Shown here: in pieces, positions 1-13,479 of the stretch
Numbering within the stretch: position 1 is the first letter of the stretch
Layout: every line of letters starts with the position of its first letter
Source of the DNA: Vespa crabro
Lineage: Eukaryota; Arthropoda; Insecta; Hymenoptera; Vespidae
DNA: 64,000 nt
NCBI RefSeq assembly: GCF_910589235.1
Contig: NC_060957.1
Span: forward strand, 1,466,598-1,530,597
Direction: 5' to 3'
Translations under genes and position numbers: made by a program
The notes under the pieces: model-generated
The model's database searches: none
What the model was told of the DNA's origin: nothing
The model's input: only the letters and a program-made list of their open reading frames with translations

Positions 1-420
1 GAAATAGTCGGACAAATGCGTTTATTGAAAGTCGGTTTCCGTATACCGGAATATATCGAGGCCGAGTCAACCCAGATTTCGAGTGTAAATTCGCGAACGC
101 GGTTGCTTTCGCCAATAAGTACGGAACAGTCATATCTCATGGATTTGCTGTTGTGCTTGCTGTTGGTCCCGACATTTGCGTATGACAGTTCGTCGTTCGA
201 CGATGTTTCATTGTCGTATGCAGATGTCTGATAGTCTGTGAAATCGTACAGTAGACCAGAAATAATTGTCCCACCCTTTCTCTGCCATTGTTCGAATTAA
301 TTGATTTTACTTTCTTGTTTATATAGTTCGTTTGATTACTTCGAGGAACTTTATTTACGTTTTCCAATAACGAATCTTGTGATTGTTATAAACCAACCCT
401 TTCCATCAGAAAAAGTTTCA

Positions 421-422
<2 letters not shown>

Positions 423-460
<38 letters not shown>
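423..460 (+). repeat. Poly-T tract (about 38 nt)
   Basis: An uninterrupted run of T on the given strand. It could be the tail of an antisense-oriented retroposed copy or plain homopolymer expansion; I see no target-site duplication that would decide this. Confidence 0.9.
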
Positions 461-461
<1 letters not shown>

Positions 462-3422
462 TAAGTATGAACAATGTAGTCCCATCGTTGTAATGATTTT
501 CTCTCTGTATAATAGCTACAGTCATTTTACTTGTTTCACTTTTATGGTTTAGACACAATTGTCGCTGTATCATAATTTAACGTTAATATAGGACTATATT
601 AACGTTATAACTATAATTTTGAAAATAATTGAAATAATTTATTTATTTGAAATTTAACGTAAATTATTTTCACGTTTAACTTTAAGTATTTTTGTAAGAT
701 TTCAATTAAATCGGTTCTAATATATCGTTCAGTTTTTAATGTTAAATGTTTATTCGAACATGTTGTTTATAATTAAAGAAATTGATATTTAAAAGATTTT
801 TCAAATGATCATTACGAAATTTTATGGTAAGATTTTTGCGATGGAATACACAAACCGTATGTAATATTTTATTATATTCATTTCAACGATCTTATAGTTA
901 ACAAACAAAAATGGTTTATGCACGTTTACACGGTTTATAAAACGTCGTGATTCGTGCGAAATTTCCAAGAGAATAAAAAAAAAAAAAAATCTATTTCTAT
1001 CTTATCTAAAGCAGATATCGAGATAATCGTTTTTCGTGATTATTAATTTAACGCGTTAAATTAATTCCTTAAGCGGAATTAAATATTATTTTTCTATTCG
1101 CATCTAATGAAGCAATTATCGTTTCAATTAAATCGTGATTGACTTAACTGCATCAAAGCTATGATTTATTCTGTTGGCCGTTGTTTCGATTAAAACAATC
1201 CCATTCAAGAAGAATTTTGCTAAAGCACTAGAGTAAGATCTTAATAGGTGTCTTACATCTTCTTGAGGTGGTTCTCCAGTCTCTTGACCCGAAGCAAACG
1301 GTTCAAAGACTTACCATTAGACCTAGAAGATGTCTTATAAAGACGCAAGATAGTACATGAACGTGCAACGACCTGAAAAGCTTGTTGACGCAAAAAAAAA
1401 AAAAAAAAGCTCATTTCCTTGGACAATCGTGGCTTCAAAACCCTTTTTGATGAACCTTGAGCAAGTAGAGCATATTTGAAGGAAAAAAAAAAAAAAAACC
1501 AGCCTGGAAGGACGTATCAAGAAACTCAATTGTGAACGAACGAGTTAAATAAAAATAAGAGCTTTCTTTTTTCTTTCTTTTTTTTTTTGTTTTTCTTTTT
1601 CTTTTCTTTTTTTTTTTCTTTTTTTCTTTTTTTAAGATAAAAGTCGATCAAAGGAGAATTTACCAATTTAAAATTTATTTTACATTCGTTTCCCTCTCGT
1701 ATATAAGATGTGCAAGTATAAGAATTTTATTTGGGTTAATTAAGATTCGTCAACATTGATAAATCCGAGCACGTCGGTAAATAAGGACGAAAACGACAGT
1801 GTATATAACCTTGGCACGATAAAGGAGAATTATCGTCTATATATGTTACGTACGTGTGTAAATTATTTTAGAGTCCCTCGTTCGATTTAACAATTTCTTC
1901 CAAAACGAAAATACAACGATAATTTTCCTTTCCTAACTTGGCATGGCGTTTCATTTAAGGATATCTGTTCCCTTTTAATCAGGCCAACTTCTCAGCATTG
2001 TTCAGCGTTGAGTATTAGCCCTGGCACAATTTCCCATCGAGAGAAAGATTTCAAATCTCCTTCCATGTCCATGTCCGTGTTCGAAGGCTCGATAAATCAT
2101 CGAAGAACATAAGATTTTAATATTTTATCGATTGGACAATAACTAACCGAATTATTTTTATTTTTTTTTTTTTTTTTTTTAATCCCTTTTGATACTTCTT
2201 CGAAATGGGGGGTGACAGTCGTACTGGGAGTGGACAAGGAGAGGAATGCGGGGTAGAGAAAGTGCCCATAAATTTTTTTCAATTTGTCGAAGATAATTAT
2301 AACATGAATTCTTTTACCATTATCCTACTTGTCGTTCTGTGTTACAATGAGAGAGAATATTCATGTGAAACGTCGACAAATAATCGACCGTTAAAATTAG
2401 TAAAGTTTCTTTGTTTTGTTTTTTTTTTTTTGTTTTTTTGTTTTTTTTTTTCTAATCAGCAAAGCGAAGATATCTTATTCGACTTAATTCTTTAAGGCAC
2501 ACGATTTTAGAGAAAATAAAAACTCAGGTTGTACAAAATTTTGTTTATTATAAAAAAATTGAAAAAAAAAAAAAAAGTTAGTCAAAATTTTCTTTTTTTT
2601 TCCCTCCTGTTTTTTTTTTTTTTTTTTTTTTTTTTAGTAACTTCAATTTTTCCAGATAGATTAAAATATGTCCCAGTATGCATAAAAAGCTGAGCAAAAG
2701 GTGGGACAATTTTTAATTCACTTAATCTTAAAAAGTTAAAGAAAATCAAGATAATCGTTAACAGATAGAAATATTTGAATTCATTATCATTAATGTTATA
2801 ATCATTCGTTAAAAATTGATATCAAGATACGTTCACGTTTATAGTATCGTATAAAAGAAAAATGAAAGAACAAAGTTATGTTCGAAGGTCGAATGAACTC
2901 GCTCGCAAATCATTTTCGTTGTATCAATATCTACGTACGTGTATGTAACTTACTTATATAATATAATTCCCAAGAACATAATTAGCTATAAAGGGATATA
3001 AAAATAACTTGTTTATATTAAATACATCGTACATTGTCCGCTTTAGTTACGAATCAATGTACTCACTCCACCTTTCTGCTCGCAGAATGTCTCTTCTATT
3101 ACTGTGACGTTAGTCATGTTTATTTACGACACCCTTTATCTTATCAACGACATGACCTCTCTCTTTCTCGTTCACGTGTATACACACACACACACACACA
3201 CATACACACACGTATATACACATAGTTATACAATACACGTATGCGCGCGCATCGTTACTCGATCCAGAATGATTTAAGGCTTATCAGAGAATAGTCAACG
3301 TGATGTCACCGTTAACAAGATATTTAGAAAAATGCAAACAATCAAAAAACGCTGCTGTATTTAACGTCCCGCAAACTTTAATACCAGCGATTTGTTATCA
3401 ATCGACACGACTGATATCTCAT

Positions 3423-3428
<6 letters not shown>

Positions 3429-3503
<75 letters not shown>
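3429..3503 (+). repeat. (CT)n microsatellite
   Basis: A nearly perfect CT dinucleotide run of about 75 nt, continuing into degenerate pyrimidine-rich sequence up to about 3595. The Ser/Leu repeat frames across it are repeat translations, not genes. Confidence 0.95.
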
Positions 3504-3512
<9 letters not shown>

Positions 3513-4271
3513 ACTGTCTGTCTTTCTCTATCTCTTTATCTCTCTGTTTCTCTCTTTCTTTGTTTTCTTTCTTTTTTTTTTTTTTCTTTTTCTCCCCCAT
3601 TACATGTCTCCGTTATTAACATAATACATTGGTCAACAAGTAACCTTTTTCAATATATCGCCGAACGATTTGTAAAAATTCATTTATATCAATATTAGCC
3701 TAAAAATCTACATTCGTTTTGAAATAATTAAAGAATAATGTCATATGACGCTATCGCTTATCATTTTTTTGCCGATAATTTGCGATAAGTTTTCATAGAA
3801 ACGATGATGATCGCGAAGGTAGGAAAGAAAGAGAAAAAAAAAACAAAAAAAAAAAAAAAAAAGAAGAAGAAAAGAAAAAGGTAAAATAAAATTAATCCAA
3901 CTTGTATCGGCGAGTCACGGCGCCAAACGAGATTGTTCTTTTGCTTGTATGTACACATAATGTATATGTATATAGATATACATAAACGTACGATAGCCAA
4001 TTCTGAGTTTATCCTGCCGGCCGGTGGAACGACATTCCACGATCGAGATCGAGCTCTCCGTTCATTCCTAGGACATTGAAAGGCGTGACGGAAAGAATCG
4101 TCATCGTCGTTGAGAGTTGCCTATTCCCTACTTTGAGTGTTAGTTTTGAGTGAATTGGCTTGGGTGTATTCGTTTTATCGTTTTAAAGAAAATAAAATAA
4201 TAATAATAATAATAAAAAAAAAGAAAAAGAAAAAGACAGAACAAGAATCAATTGTTACGTTCTATAAATAA

Positions 4272-4273
<2 letters not shown>

Positions 4274-4310
<37 letters not shown>
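4274..4310 (+). repeat. (CT)n microsatellite
   Basis: A clean CT dinucleotide array just downstream of the less AT-rich island at 4010-4170. Confidence 0.95.
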
Positions 4311-4313
<3 letters not shown>

Positions 4314-4614
4314 GATTATCGAGAGATAATGACGATCACATATGTGTATATATAAGTACGTAATCGTTATTAAATATATTTTCATTGAAATCAAAAGAGA
4401 AAACTAAGTGTTAATTCTAAGTGATAATGAATATAATGACAACATAGGGGTTTAAGGAAAAAAAAAAAAAAAGAAGAAAGAAAACAGTTGACCTAACCGG
4501 AATTTCCGGAGAACAAAAATCGAAATCCTTGATCCGACCTTCTTCTGAAAGAGTTGATTGTTGCTCATCTTCCGGCCTGCACGACGACATTCCACAACGA
4601 CTCATACACAGGAC

Positions 4615-4885
4615 CGTTTCTCGTCTATTTCTTCTCCTTCTCCTCCTCCTCCTCCTCTTCCTGTTTCTACTACTTTTATCGTTTCGTTCACCGACGAGGA
4701 CAATCGTTAGTTCCATTTCGCGTCTCCAACACAGCACGCTAATTAGTTTTTTAAGTAGTTCATCCAACACTACGGCTAGCCATTTCCTTTTATTTCTTTT
4801 CTTTTCTTTTTTTTTTCTTCTTCTTTTTATCTTTTTATCTTTTGCTTCTTCTTCTTTTTTCTTCTTTTTTTTTTTTTCCTTTTTT
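4615..4885 (+). repeat. Polypyrimidine block (CTT/TTC-rich)
   Basis: Two long stretches made almost only of C and T on the plus strand (about 4616-4680 and 4785-4885). They generate leucine/serine/phenylalanine frames on one strand and lysine/arginine/glutamate frames on the other; neither looks like a real protein. Such tracts can form triplex (H-DNA) structures. Confidence 0.85.
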
Positions 4886-5907
4886 CTTGTCTGGAAATTA
4901 TCAAGCAACTTCTCGCGTATAAATCTCAAACAGGTCATTGAACATTTTAGCATTAAAGGTTTATTATTGGATCGATGATTAGTCCAACAGTGTCGTTCCT
5001 TCCTATCGTCGATATCAAATCTAATTATGTAACATTATGTAATGTTTTTAACAACAACTATACTACAAGAAAGAAAAATAAAGAAAAATGTTAATTTCAC
5101 TTTAACGATTATATTACATCTTTCCTACGATTATTTTGACTTTTAACAATTGATTCATTTTGCATCTATCGTTTGCATCAATAGCGAATATAATGTCTGT
5201 GTATCTATGTTGTTCACCAAGGATACCATTTAATTAAATCGTTGCACATTAAAAGAAGTGATTAACAAAGTTTTGCATAGAATAAAATTAACGTACAACA
5301 ACAATATATGCGTCATCGTGTTGTACAATGAATTTTTTTTCTATGTGAAACATCAACATTTTATGCAAATTATCTTAGAACACTGGTAATCCAAGTTCTT
5401 TTACTATACCGTCATTGCAAGCATGATTTCCATCTTGGAACGTAGTTCTTTAATGATATTAGTTGATAAAATAAACATGACAATGTTAAATAAAAAAGAG
5501 AAAATATTCAATTTAGATTGAATTAAAAATGAATATAAATTTTATTATTTTTCTCGTGAAAATATTACGATTGTATTTTTTATTACATTTAAATGAATAT
5601 TTAGATCGTTCTAACGATGAGAACGACGAATGAGAACCACTGACTTTAAAGGACCACGATCCAACGTTCATTATCTCTTACGTATCACGCGCGTAATAGC
5701 TTGTCGGCTGCTTATGAAAATATTTGATCGATTCAGCTTCTACTAACGTCGGAAAAATTTCGATCAGAGTTTCGAACAAATTCAAGAGGTTCGACGATTT
5801 ACGAAGATCGATCTTTTAGTTGATCTATATTTTATTTATCTTTTGTCTTCTCATTTTCTTTCAAATCTAAATATAATTAAATTGACACCATATATTAACA
5901 CGTGTAT

Positions 5908-5930
5908 TATATATATATATATATATATAT

Positions 5931-5962
<32 letters not shown>
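5908..5962 (+). repeat. Compound (AT)n-(AC)n microsatellite
   Basis: An AT array of about 26 nt passes directly into an AC array of about 29 nt. Confidence 0.95.
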
Positions 5963-5965
<3 letters not shown>

Positions 5966-6129
5966 GTACCAAAGAGGTCAAAGCACCCTGCTTGCAATTT
6001 CAAGAGGAGTGATTAAAGCATATTAAACAGCAGTAGAGCTATCGAAGTGTTAAATTATCTCCATAATTCAATGAGTTCGTTAATTAGGTCAACAGGTTAC
6101 CATCGTCATCAAATTACTCGTCTTCGCAT

Positions 6130-6139
6130 TCTTCTTTGA

Positions 6140-6207
<68 letters not shown>

Positions 6208-6217
6208 TCAAAGAAGA
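6130..6217. repeat. Perfect palindrome with (AT)n core
   Basis: Two 14-nt arms, TCTTCTTTGACCAA at 6130-6143 and its exact reverse complement at 6204-6217, flank an uninterrupted AT dinucleotide core of about 60 nt. The whole 88-nt unit is self-complementary and could extrude as a cruciform. It resembles AT-rich palindromes; it could also be a tiny fold-back element. A second AT array and an AC-type array follow at 6217-6260. Confidence 0.9.
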
Positions 6218-6601
6218 TATATATATATATACATATATATACACGCACGCACACATACACACTCTTCTTTTCTTTTCTCTTCTCAATTCGTGTGACAAAT
6301 TCAAAAAGATGGAGTATTACTATGTATTTTCAATATAAAAAGAAGAATTCTCTTTTTTTTTTTGCAGTAGAAAGAAAGAGAGAGAGAGAGAAATACGATG
6401 ACTAGGTCGAATTTTATGATAAAAGATCGATGAAGTAGAGCAAATACGAGGTCAAACAACGAGGCGATAGTTTAGTTTCAATTACCCTATCTTTCACGGA
6501 AGTTGAAAGCGGAGAATCGAGGGAATAATCTTTCAGTTTCTTTTCCTTATTTCTTCTGTCTTTTTCTACTTCTACTTCTTCTTCTACCTCTACTTCTACT
6601 T

Positions 6602-6639
<38 letters not shown>

Positions 6640-7164
6640 CCTTCTTCTTTTTCCAATATTCAAAAGTATCCTATAATCCACGGAACGGCGAACATCGAAT
6701 TCTTAAATTTCATTCTCTTATACACTTTCGTAAAAGGCTCTTTTACTTAACGTATAATATAGTCGTTCAATTGGCAAAGAGCAAAGGAATTTCGAAAGAT
6801 ACAATAAAAATTTCCTTCGGCCAATAGAATTCATTTAATATAGAATCGTTTGATAGTATCATTCTTTATCTATTTTAATGAATATATCTCATTGATATAG
6901 AAAGCATAAACAAACGTATATAACTAATACTATAGAAGAAACATAATTTGCATAGGAAAGAAAAAGATATGATCGAGAATGAAATGTATATTGAAAAGTT
7001 ATCGAACGTAATCGTCTATTTTGACTTGATTGATCATCGTATATACAATGTCATACGTGCATGACTTCGTAACGTTAAACAAAATTATAATTTTTTATCA
7101 TTTGATTTCTCAATCACACGGATTCATTGAAGCATACATCTTACGTAAATAATATATATATATA

Positions 7165-7165
<1 letters not shown>

Positions 7166-7220
<55 letters not shown>
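7166..7220 (+). repeat. (ATT)n microsatellite
   Basis: About 18 copies of an ATT/TTA trinucleotide, directly after a short AT array. Another trinucleotide array (TAC/TTC type) lies at about 6565-6645, and an AG array at about 7551-7582. Confidence 0.92.
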
Positions 7221-7221
<1 letters not shown>

Positions 7222-7788
7222 GTTGCATTATTTTGTATTTGTACGAAAAACATTCATCACATAAACGAATTATAACGTTTTTGTAACGTTAAAATGAAAA
7301 GCGTTGATTCTTTGATGAGAGAAAAAGAGGGGGAGAAGGGGAGGGGTAGAGGGGAGAGACTACTCGGATTTATAATGGCTTCGCAAATCGGGCCAATCGA
7401 TGATCCAGACCAACTCATAATTCAATTACGTCGACTCTAGTCGACTTGAATATGTACGATACATTAGTAGAAATAGACATGACGTTCATCTTCGATCTTC
7501 CGAGTAACGTTTCCTCCGTATTACATTTAACACGCTATTCGATAAATCAGAGAGAGAGAGAGAGAGAGAGATAGAGAGAGAGAAATGTTTACATGTTACA
7601 TTAATTATATTAATCCATAATATACGTTCATTATAAATAAATATGATTCGTTTAAGTTAAATAAAAATTATTAATAAACATTGAAATAATTTTCTCCGTG
7701 ATATAGGGGAATAATTGATAAAAAACAAAAAAAGAAAAAAACTTTTTTTTCTGTTTCAGCTGAGAGGAATTTCTCGATTTAGATTAGG

Positions 7789-10700
7789 ATGTCACACCAC
7801 AGCGACGATAACATGCTTATAGCAACGTCCGATTCTTTCTGGGAGCCGGGCAATTACAAAAGAACGACTAAAAGGATCGAGGATGGTCACAAGCTATGCG
7901 ATAGTTTAATAGCATTGGTTCAGGAAAGAGCGGAAATTGAAAAAAGTTACGCGAAGGCGTTGAAGAATTGGTCAAAAAATTGGAACGACAAGATTGAAAA
8001 GGGCCCAGAATATGGGACCACGGAAGCTGCGTGGAAGGGTGTTCTGGTCGAATCCGATAGGTTGTGCGACCTTCATCTTAGGGTTAAGGAGAACCTTTGC
8101 AACGATATTATTCAACAAGTGAAGACATGGCAAAAGGATACCTATCACAAGGTAAAAAGAACAATTATAACACAAATATAACAAATCTGATACAAAGAAA
8201 ATATTGTTTTTTACGATGAAAATTTATCATCTATTTCGACCTTCACTTTTTTTTTTTTCTTTTTTTTCTTTTTTTTTTCCTAACGATCGATAATGGATTT
8301 TACGATCGACGAAGGGTAACAAAAGTTACAGGTGATTTATTTTCGTATAGGTATGCGTTATTATTCGTAATATCTCGCCGATGTTGTATTGCAGTCGATG
8401 ATGACCCTCAAAGAGCGGAAGGAAATGGAAGATGCTTTTAAAAAAGCGCAAAAGCCCTGGGCGAAACTATTACAGAAAGTCGAGAAAGCCAAAGCGGAAT
8501 ATCACAACAGCTGCAAAACTGAACGAACTGCGGCTAATATGGAGAGGAACGCTTCAGCTGATAGTTCTCTTTCACCCGATCAGGTAATATTTCCTCGTTA
8601 TTATTACGTACATATATTCGTTCTTATCTTTTACTATAATCGCGTCACGACGATCAACTATTCACATCAACGTGTTATCTATTTTAGTAGAGTTATCACA
8701 TGCATATGTAATTTTTCTTCGACGTATAATATACAACCGTAACCTATGTCCGCTTTTAAAGGAAACGAAGAATCTAGGCCGTCGATGAACGGGCTCGAAT
8801 CGATATAATTAATTATTTCGTTTGTAATATCGTTCGTTCAATGATAAAAATACGAAAAGAAAGAAAAGAAAAAAAAAATAAATAGCAATCGTCGAAGGAT
8901 ATAATTGATATTAATTGTCGATTAATTATTTTACCGATGTGGGTACCAGTATTGAAATAATGAATACACGATAAACGTGTTATTAAATGAAAATCTTTTT
9001 AAAAGCGATCGTGTTCTCTCGGAAATAATATAAGAAACGTACGATAATAATCTTCTTGCATTAGAAAAAAAAAAAAGAAAAAAAGAAAAGAAATTGAATA
9101 GCTTCAATGATATTTTATAGCGAGAATTAGATGTTAGAATATCCTAGCACTAATTCTATGCCATTGTAGATTCCTAAATATGTACGACTATAAATATATC
9201 ATTGTAAAATCTCAATCAATTCTATTCATTTATTACAATTAGATCGTTTAAGTCAGTTAATAATTCTAATGATGTTTCTTTCAAAATGGATACAAAGTAT
9301 TGCGTAGCGTGCATCACAATTATACGCACTCGTGAAAATATGTATATTACAGTAGTAGTTTCGATTGTTCTTTAGCAATAATTATTTTCAGATGGCCCGA
9401 GGCTCTGAAAACGTATGTCAAACCCTTTATTAACAGAGTTGCATGCAGCCACTGTTGTGTTTTTAACAAATTTTTGCTGTTAAACGTTTCTTATTGCCTT
9501 AAAAAATAATTACAATACAATTGAATCGTGGTATATCCTATTTCATTAGTAATTCCTATAAATTTTGTTGAGAAACTTTTTCTTTTTCTTATTTTTTTTT
9601 TTTTTTTCCTTTTTTTTTCCCCGAATGAAAGTAGATACTCGAGTGTATTATTTGTCAAAGATATTATTTTTATTTTTTTCAACGATGACGCGAAGATCGA
9701 TATGCACTTTTATTTATATACATTTAGCATGCACAATGTCCTGAATAAAAGAAATGATTCCGTCACCGGTCACATTGCCACATGCAAGTTTTCCTGATGA
9801 TATTTTGAAAGAAATAAAAAAAGAAACTATTTCGTACTACAATCAATAGAAACGATTTATAAATCGTGGACGAAAATAGCAAGTTTTGACACTTTGAAAA
9901 AAGCTAACAACGTTTTTAGATGACTGAGTATGGATGTGGTGCATGGGGCATCAGAATACAAGAGTGCCTTAGGAATTCTAAAATAGGCGACGTTCAGCTT
10001 GTATGTATATGATGTTGCATGCGGCATGATTATTAATCCATGTTTCTCTCGTTTTTTCTCATTACAGAAAGCCCTGTTGGTAAGCAATATCGATTCTTGA
10101 GATTCCCTTTACTTTAGTAATCCGCTTTGCCAGATTCCTGATCGATTAGAATATCTTCTTTAGTAGTATTTCTATTTAATAGTATTTCCGTGTATTTCTA
10201 TTTAATCCGATCGAGAAAATGCGGCGTACATGAAAGAAAGCCATTATATATCTTTTTATGCCATTTCTTTCGTTCGCTTCTCTTTTTCTGTTTACCTCCA
10301 TTAAACCTAGATACTTCTAATAATTTTTACGTAAATTTGATGATTCCTTCCACATTCTTTGTTTTTTCTCTTCTTTTCTTTTTTGCTATCAACTTATCAT
10401 GCACATATCTGTCTCTTCTCTTATCTTGTAAGACAAGACTCTACTCACTTTATAGCTACATTTGTAATCGCACAAAATATGCACATTCATGAACGTAGTA
10501 GTGGTAATTAGTATCGGCTTACTTATTCATATCACTGTTAATTTAATTAGCAATTTCATGGTATATATACGTACATATATACAACGAGCGATAATATTTT
10601 TTCTTAGATTCGCTGGCTGGCACTCGTAACGATAGTTCGTAAATGTTTAGAAATTCACTGAAATTTTTAAAGCGATAACTCAAAAAGACATTTTTACGGC

Positions 10701-11178
10701 TTTGTTTACGATACAAAGAAGTTGAAAGGTAAAGAATTAGTAGTAGATTGATGAAGATGAGTTGTATTTGCGGAAACATATTATTTGATAAGAACGTAAA
10801 TTATTATCAAAGAACCAACATACTTCTGCTAAGATCTTTACCTTTGATTTATCTTAAAAGTTATAAAACGTATAAATGATCGACTTTAGTAATAATTATT
10901 ATGTTTTCTACAGGTAAAGAAAATGCAAGACAGAGTACAGAAGACGAAAGAGGAGGTACAAAAGGCGAAAGAAAAATATGAAGCTGCACTTCAAGAAATT
11001 AACCAGTATAATCCAAAATATATGGAGGATATGTCGCAAGTATTTGATAAGTGTCAAGAAATGGAAGCGCAACGACTTCAATTCTTTAAAAAAGTTCTAT
11101 TTGGTATTCACAAGTGCCTCAATATATCACAGGATCCAGTGTAAGTGTTCTTCATGTTTTTTATTTTCTTTTTTTTTG

Positions 11179-11210
<32 letters not shown>

Positions 11211-11953
11211 CTTTTCTTTATGAAAATATTATCACTATATGTTATTTCTTTCATGATTTGTTTTCTTTTTATTTATTTTCTCCTTTTTTTTTCTTCTTTT
11301 TTTCTTTTAGGCTTCCACAAATATACGAAGAATTCTACCATACTATTAACAATGCAGATCACGAGAAGGATCTTAAATGGTGGTCTAATAATCATGGTGT
11401 AAATATGGCTATGAATTGGCCACAATTTGAGGTAATTTATCGATTCTCTATGTATATAAAAGAGACACTAATGCATGCAAATTTCTGCTCGTAATTGGAA
11501 ATCTGCCATTAGAGAACGCATAGCCGTAGCGTGGGTTTTATATATTACTCTATTACTCTTCTTTATACATATATAATCGTTTATGTTATAAATTGTGTCA
11601 ATTTTTTATTACCTTAATATATCATAATGAGCATTTGTTGACAAGGATTTTTTTACGATCCATGTCTATTTTCTATAAATATCTAATGATAAATACTATG
11701 AATTGATATCAAGTAAAATTTTTCTGGAAAGTAATAGGGCGGAAACGAAAGAACAATATTGCTCTCAATAAACGTCTATGACCTTTCATCGTCTAAATTT
11801 TTATGGATGTCGTATTATCATGTATTATCATGTATACAATTTATGTGTCAACATATGACAGCATTGAATACGCTTTTGTCAAATTTTTTGCAAGCTTAAC
11901 AAAATGGTTTTATGTTTATTTTCCTTTTTTTTTTTGTTTGTTTATTTATATAT

Positions 11954-12000
<47 letters not shown>

Positions 12001-13448
12001 ATATATTAAACTTTTATCTTAATCATCAACCAGCTTATGAAAAATGCAGTCTCTCTTATACAATACTGATATAAAGAAAATATAATGCTCGTTGATGGTT
12101 ATAAATTTATTATATTTTTTTTCTTTGTTTTGGTTTTTAACTAATATTTGTGCCGTTGAAAGCTTATTCCCTATTCCTATACAAGCAATTCGTTGACGTT
12201 AAAGGTCAATAACGTTGAGAGAGTAAAAACGTAATGCTTTGAAAAGCCCAGTCCCATTTACCCGCCCACTTAAATATATTACAATCGATTTCTATTTTAT
12301 CAAATCTTAGCTACGACGAAGATCTTTTAAGCTTAGATAGAAACCCACAAAGACTTTCCGGAATGCATGCATGTGATTGTTTGGGCGTTGCTATTATTAT
12401 GCAGGACTACACAGAGGAATTCCGTGACATCACCAAGGGTTCGAAGTCAAAGGAGGCACTTCCAGCTGGATCCATCACTCTCATCAATCAGCGACCAGTC
12501 GGCGAGGATCTGCATGTAAAGTTTTGTTTAAGTTTACATGAGAACCTATCGTCTTTTTCTTGTTAACTGTAATGAGACACGTGCAGATATATATATATCG
12601 TGTATCTAGTAGCAAAACATGCACATTTAAACCTCCCCTTAACGGAGGAATGATAGCGCGCTCGGAGGCACGAAATCTTTTACAAGTTGAACTTACGACG
12701 CGTGCAAAGCCGCAACATACAAGCGGTGGATGGCGGAGGCGCATGAGCTCTCACCAAAAATAGGCTTTCTTTTTCTATTTTTCTTAGCTTCTCGCTCTGC
12801 TAATTCAATTCACTATAAGTTTACCTATAATATGCTTTATGCTTACTCACGAAATAACTCTTCTTAAATCGATCGCAGGTGCACTTAAGTACAACCTTTG
12901 AAACCATTGAAATAGAGGTGATTTTAATATGACAGGTCTACTACTATATATATAGTGTCATCAAGTTCAAGGTATCTCTTTAAATTCTTCAACGAGTCAG
13001 TACTAAAATCATCTCTACGTTGTTGTTTAGATTGTGTACGTTTTGCTTTTTTTTTTTTTTTTTTTTCATAATATGTTTACGATATTGCAAGATTTATTTA
13101 TTTTCAATTCATATTATCAATTCTCTTATATGTATACACATATGTTATATTATTGTATACTTTTGTATATATTATATATAACTTTCTATAAGAATTTTTT
13201 CTTAAATGCATTTTGTATACTATTATTGGGCTGTGCAATCATATATTCATAACTCCAAATCATTCTAACATCTTTGTTTCACATTTTGTACGATCAAATT
13301 TTCAAAACAGATATGTATGTAAATATACATTTGTCACAGAGCTATATGAATGATATAAGATTATTTAATACATGCTAAATACTTGGTTGTACGCACAAAT
13401 ACACATACACGAGCAAATATGTTTATATTTTTGGAGGCACATCTATTC

Positions 13449-13479
<31 letters not shown>

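Larger units (their letters stand above)
1..7759. other. Non-coding upstream region rich in simple repeats
   Basis: I recognise no protein-coding gene in this stretch. It contains long poly-T and poly-A tracts, CT, AC, AT, ATT and AG microsatellites and polypurine/polypyrimidine blocks; most open frames here simply read through those repeats. Two less AT-rich islands stand out, about 1-290 and about 4010-4170, and could be promoter or 5' UTR sequence. The nearest gene downstream is syndapin, whose first coding exon has a splice acceptor in front of it at about 7759, so at least one non-coding syndapin exon must lie somewhere upstream. I could not place it from the sequence alone. Confidence 0.6.

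Noticed and set aside
3300..3698. A 132-residue frame rich in Ser and Leu
   Set aside because: It is a translation of the CT microsatellite and flanking pyrimidine tract, with no domain or splice context.
4417..4978. Opposing long frames rich in Lys/Arg or Leu/Ser
   Set aside because: Both come from a polypyrimidine/polypurine block; the composition explains the open frames.
7375..7440. A 21-codon open frame starting ATGGCTTCGCAAATC upstream of syndapin
   Set aside because: It is very short, with no recognisable product or splice evidence; at most an upstream open frame if transcribed.
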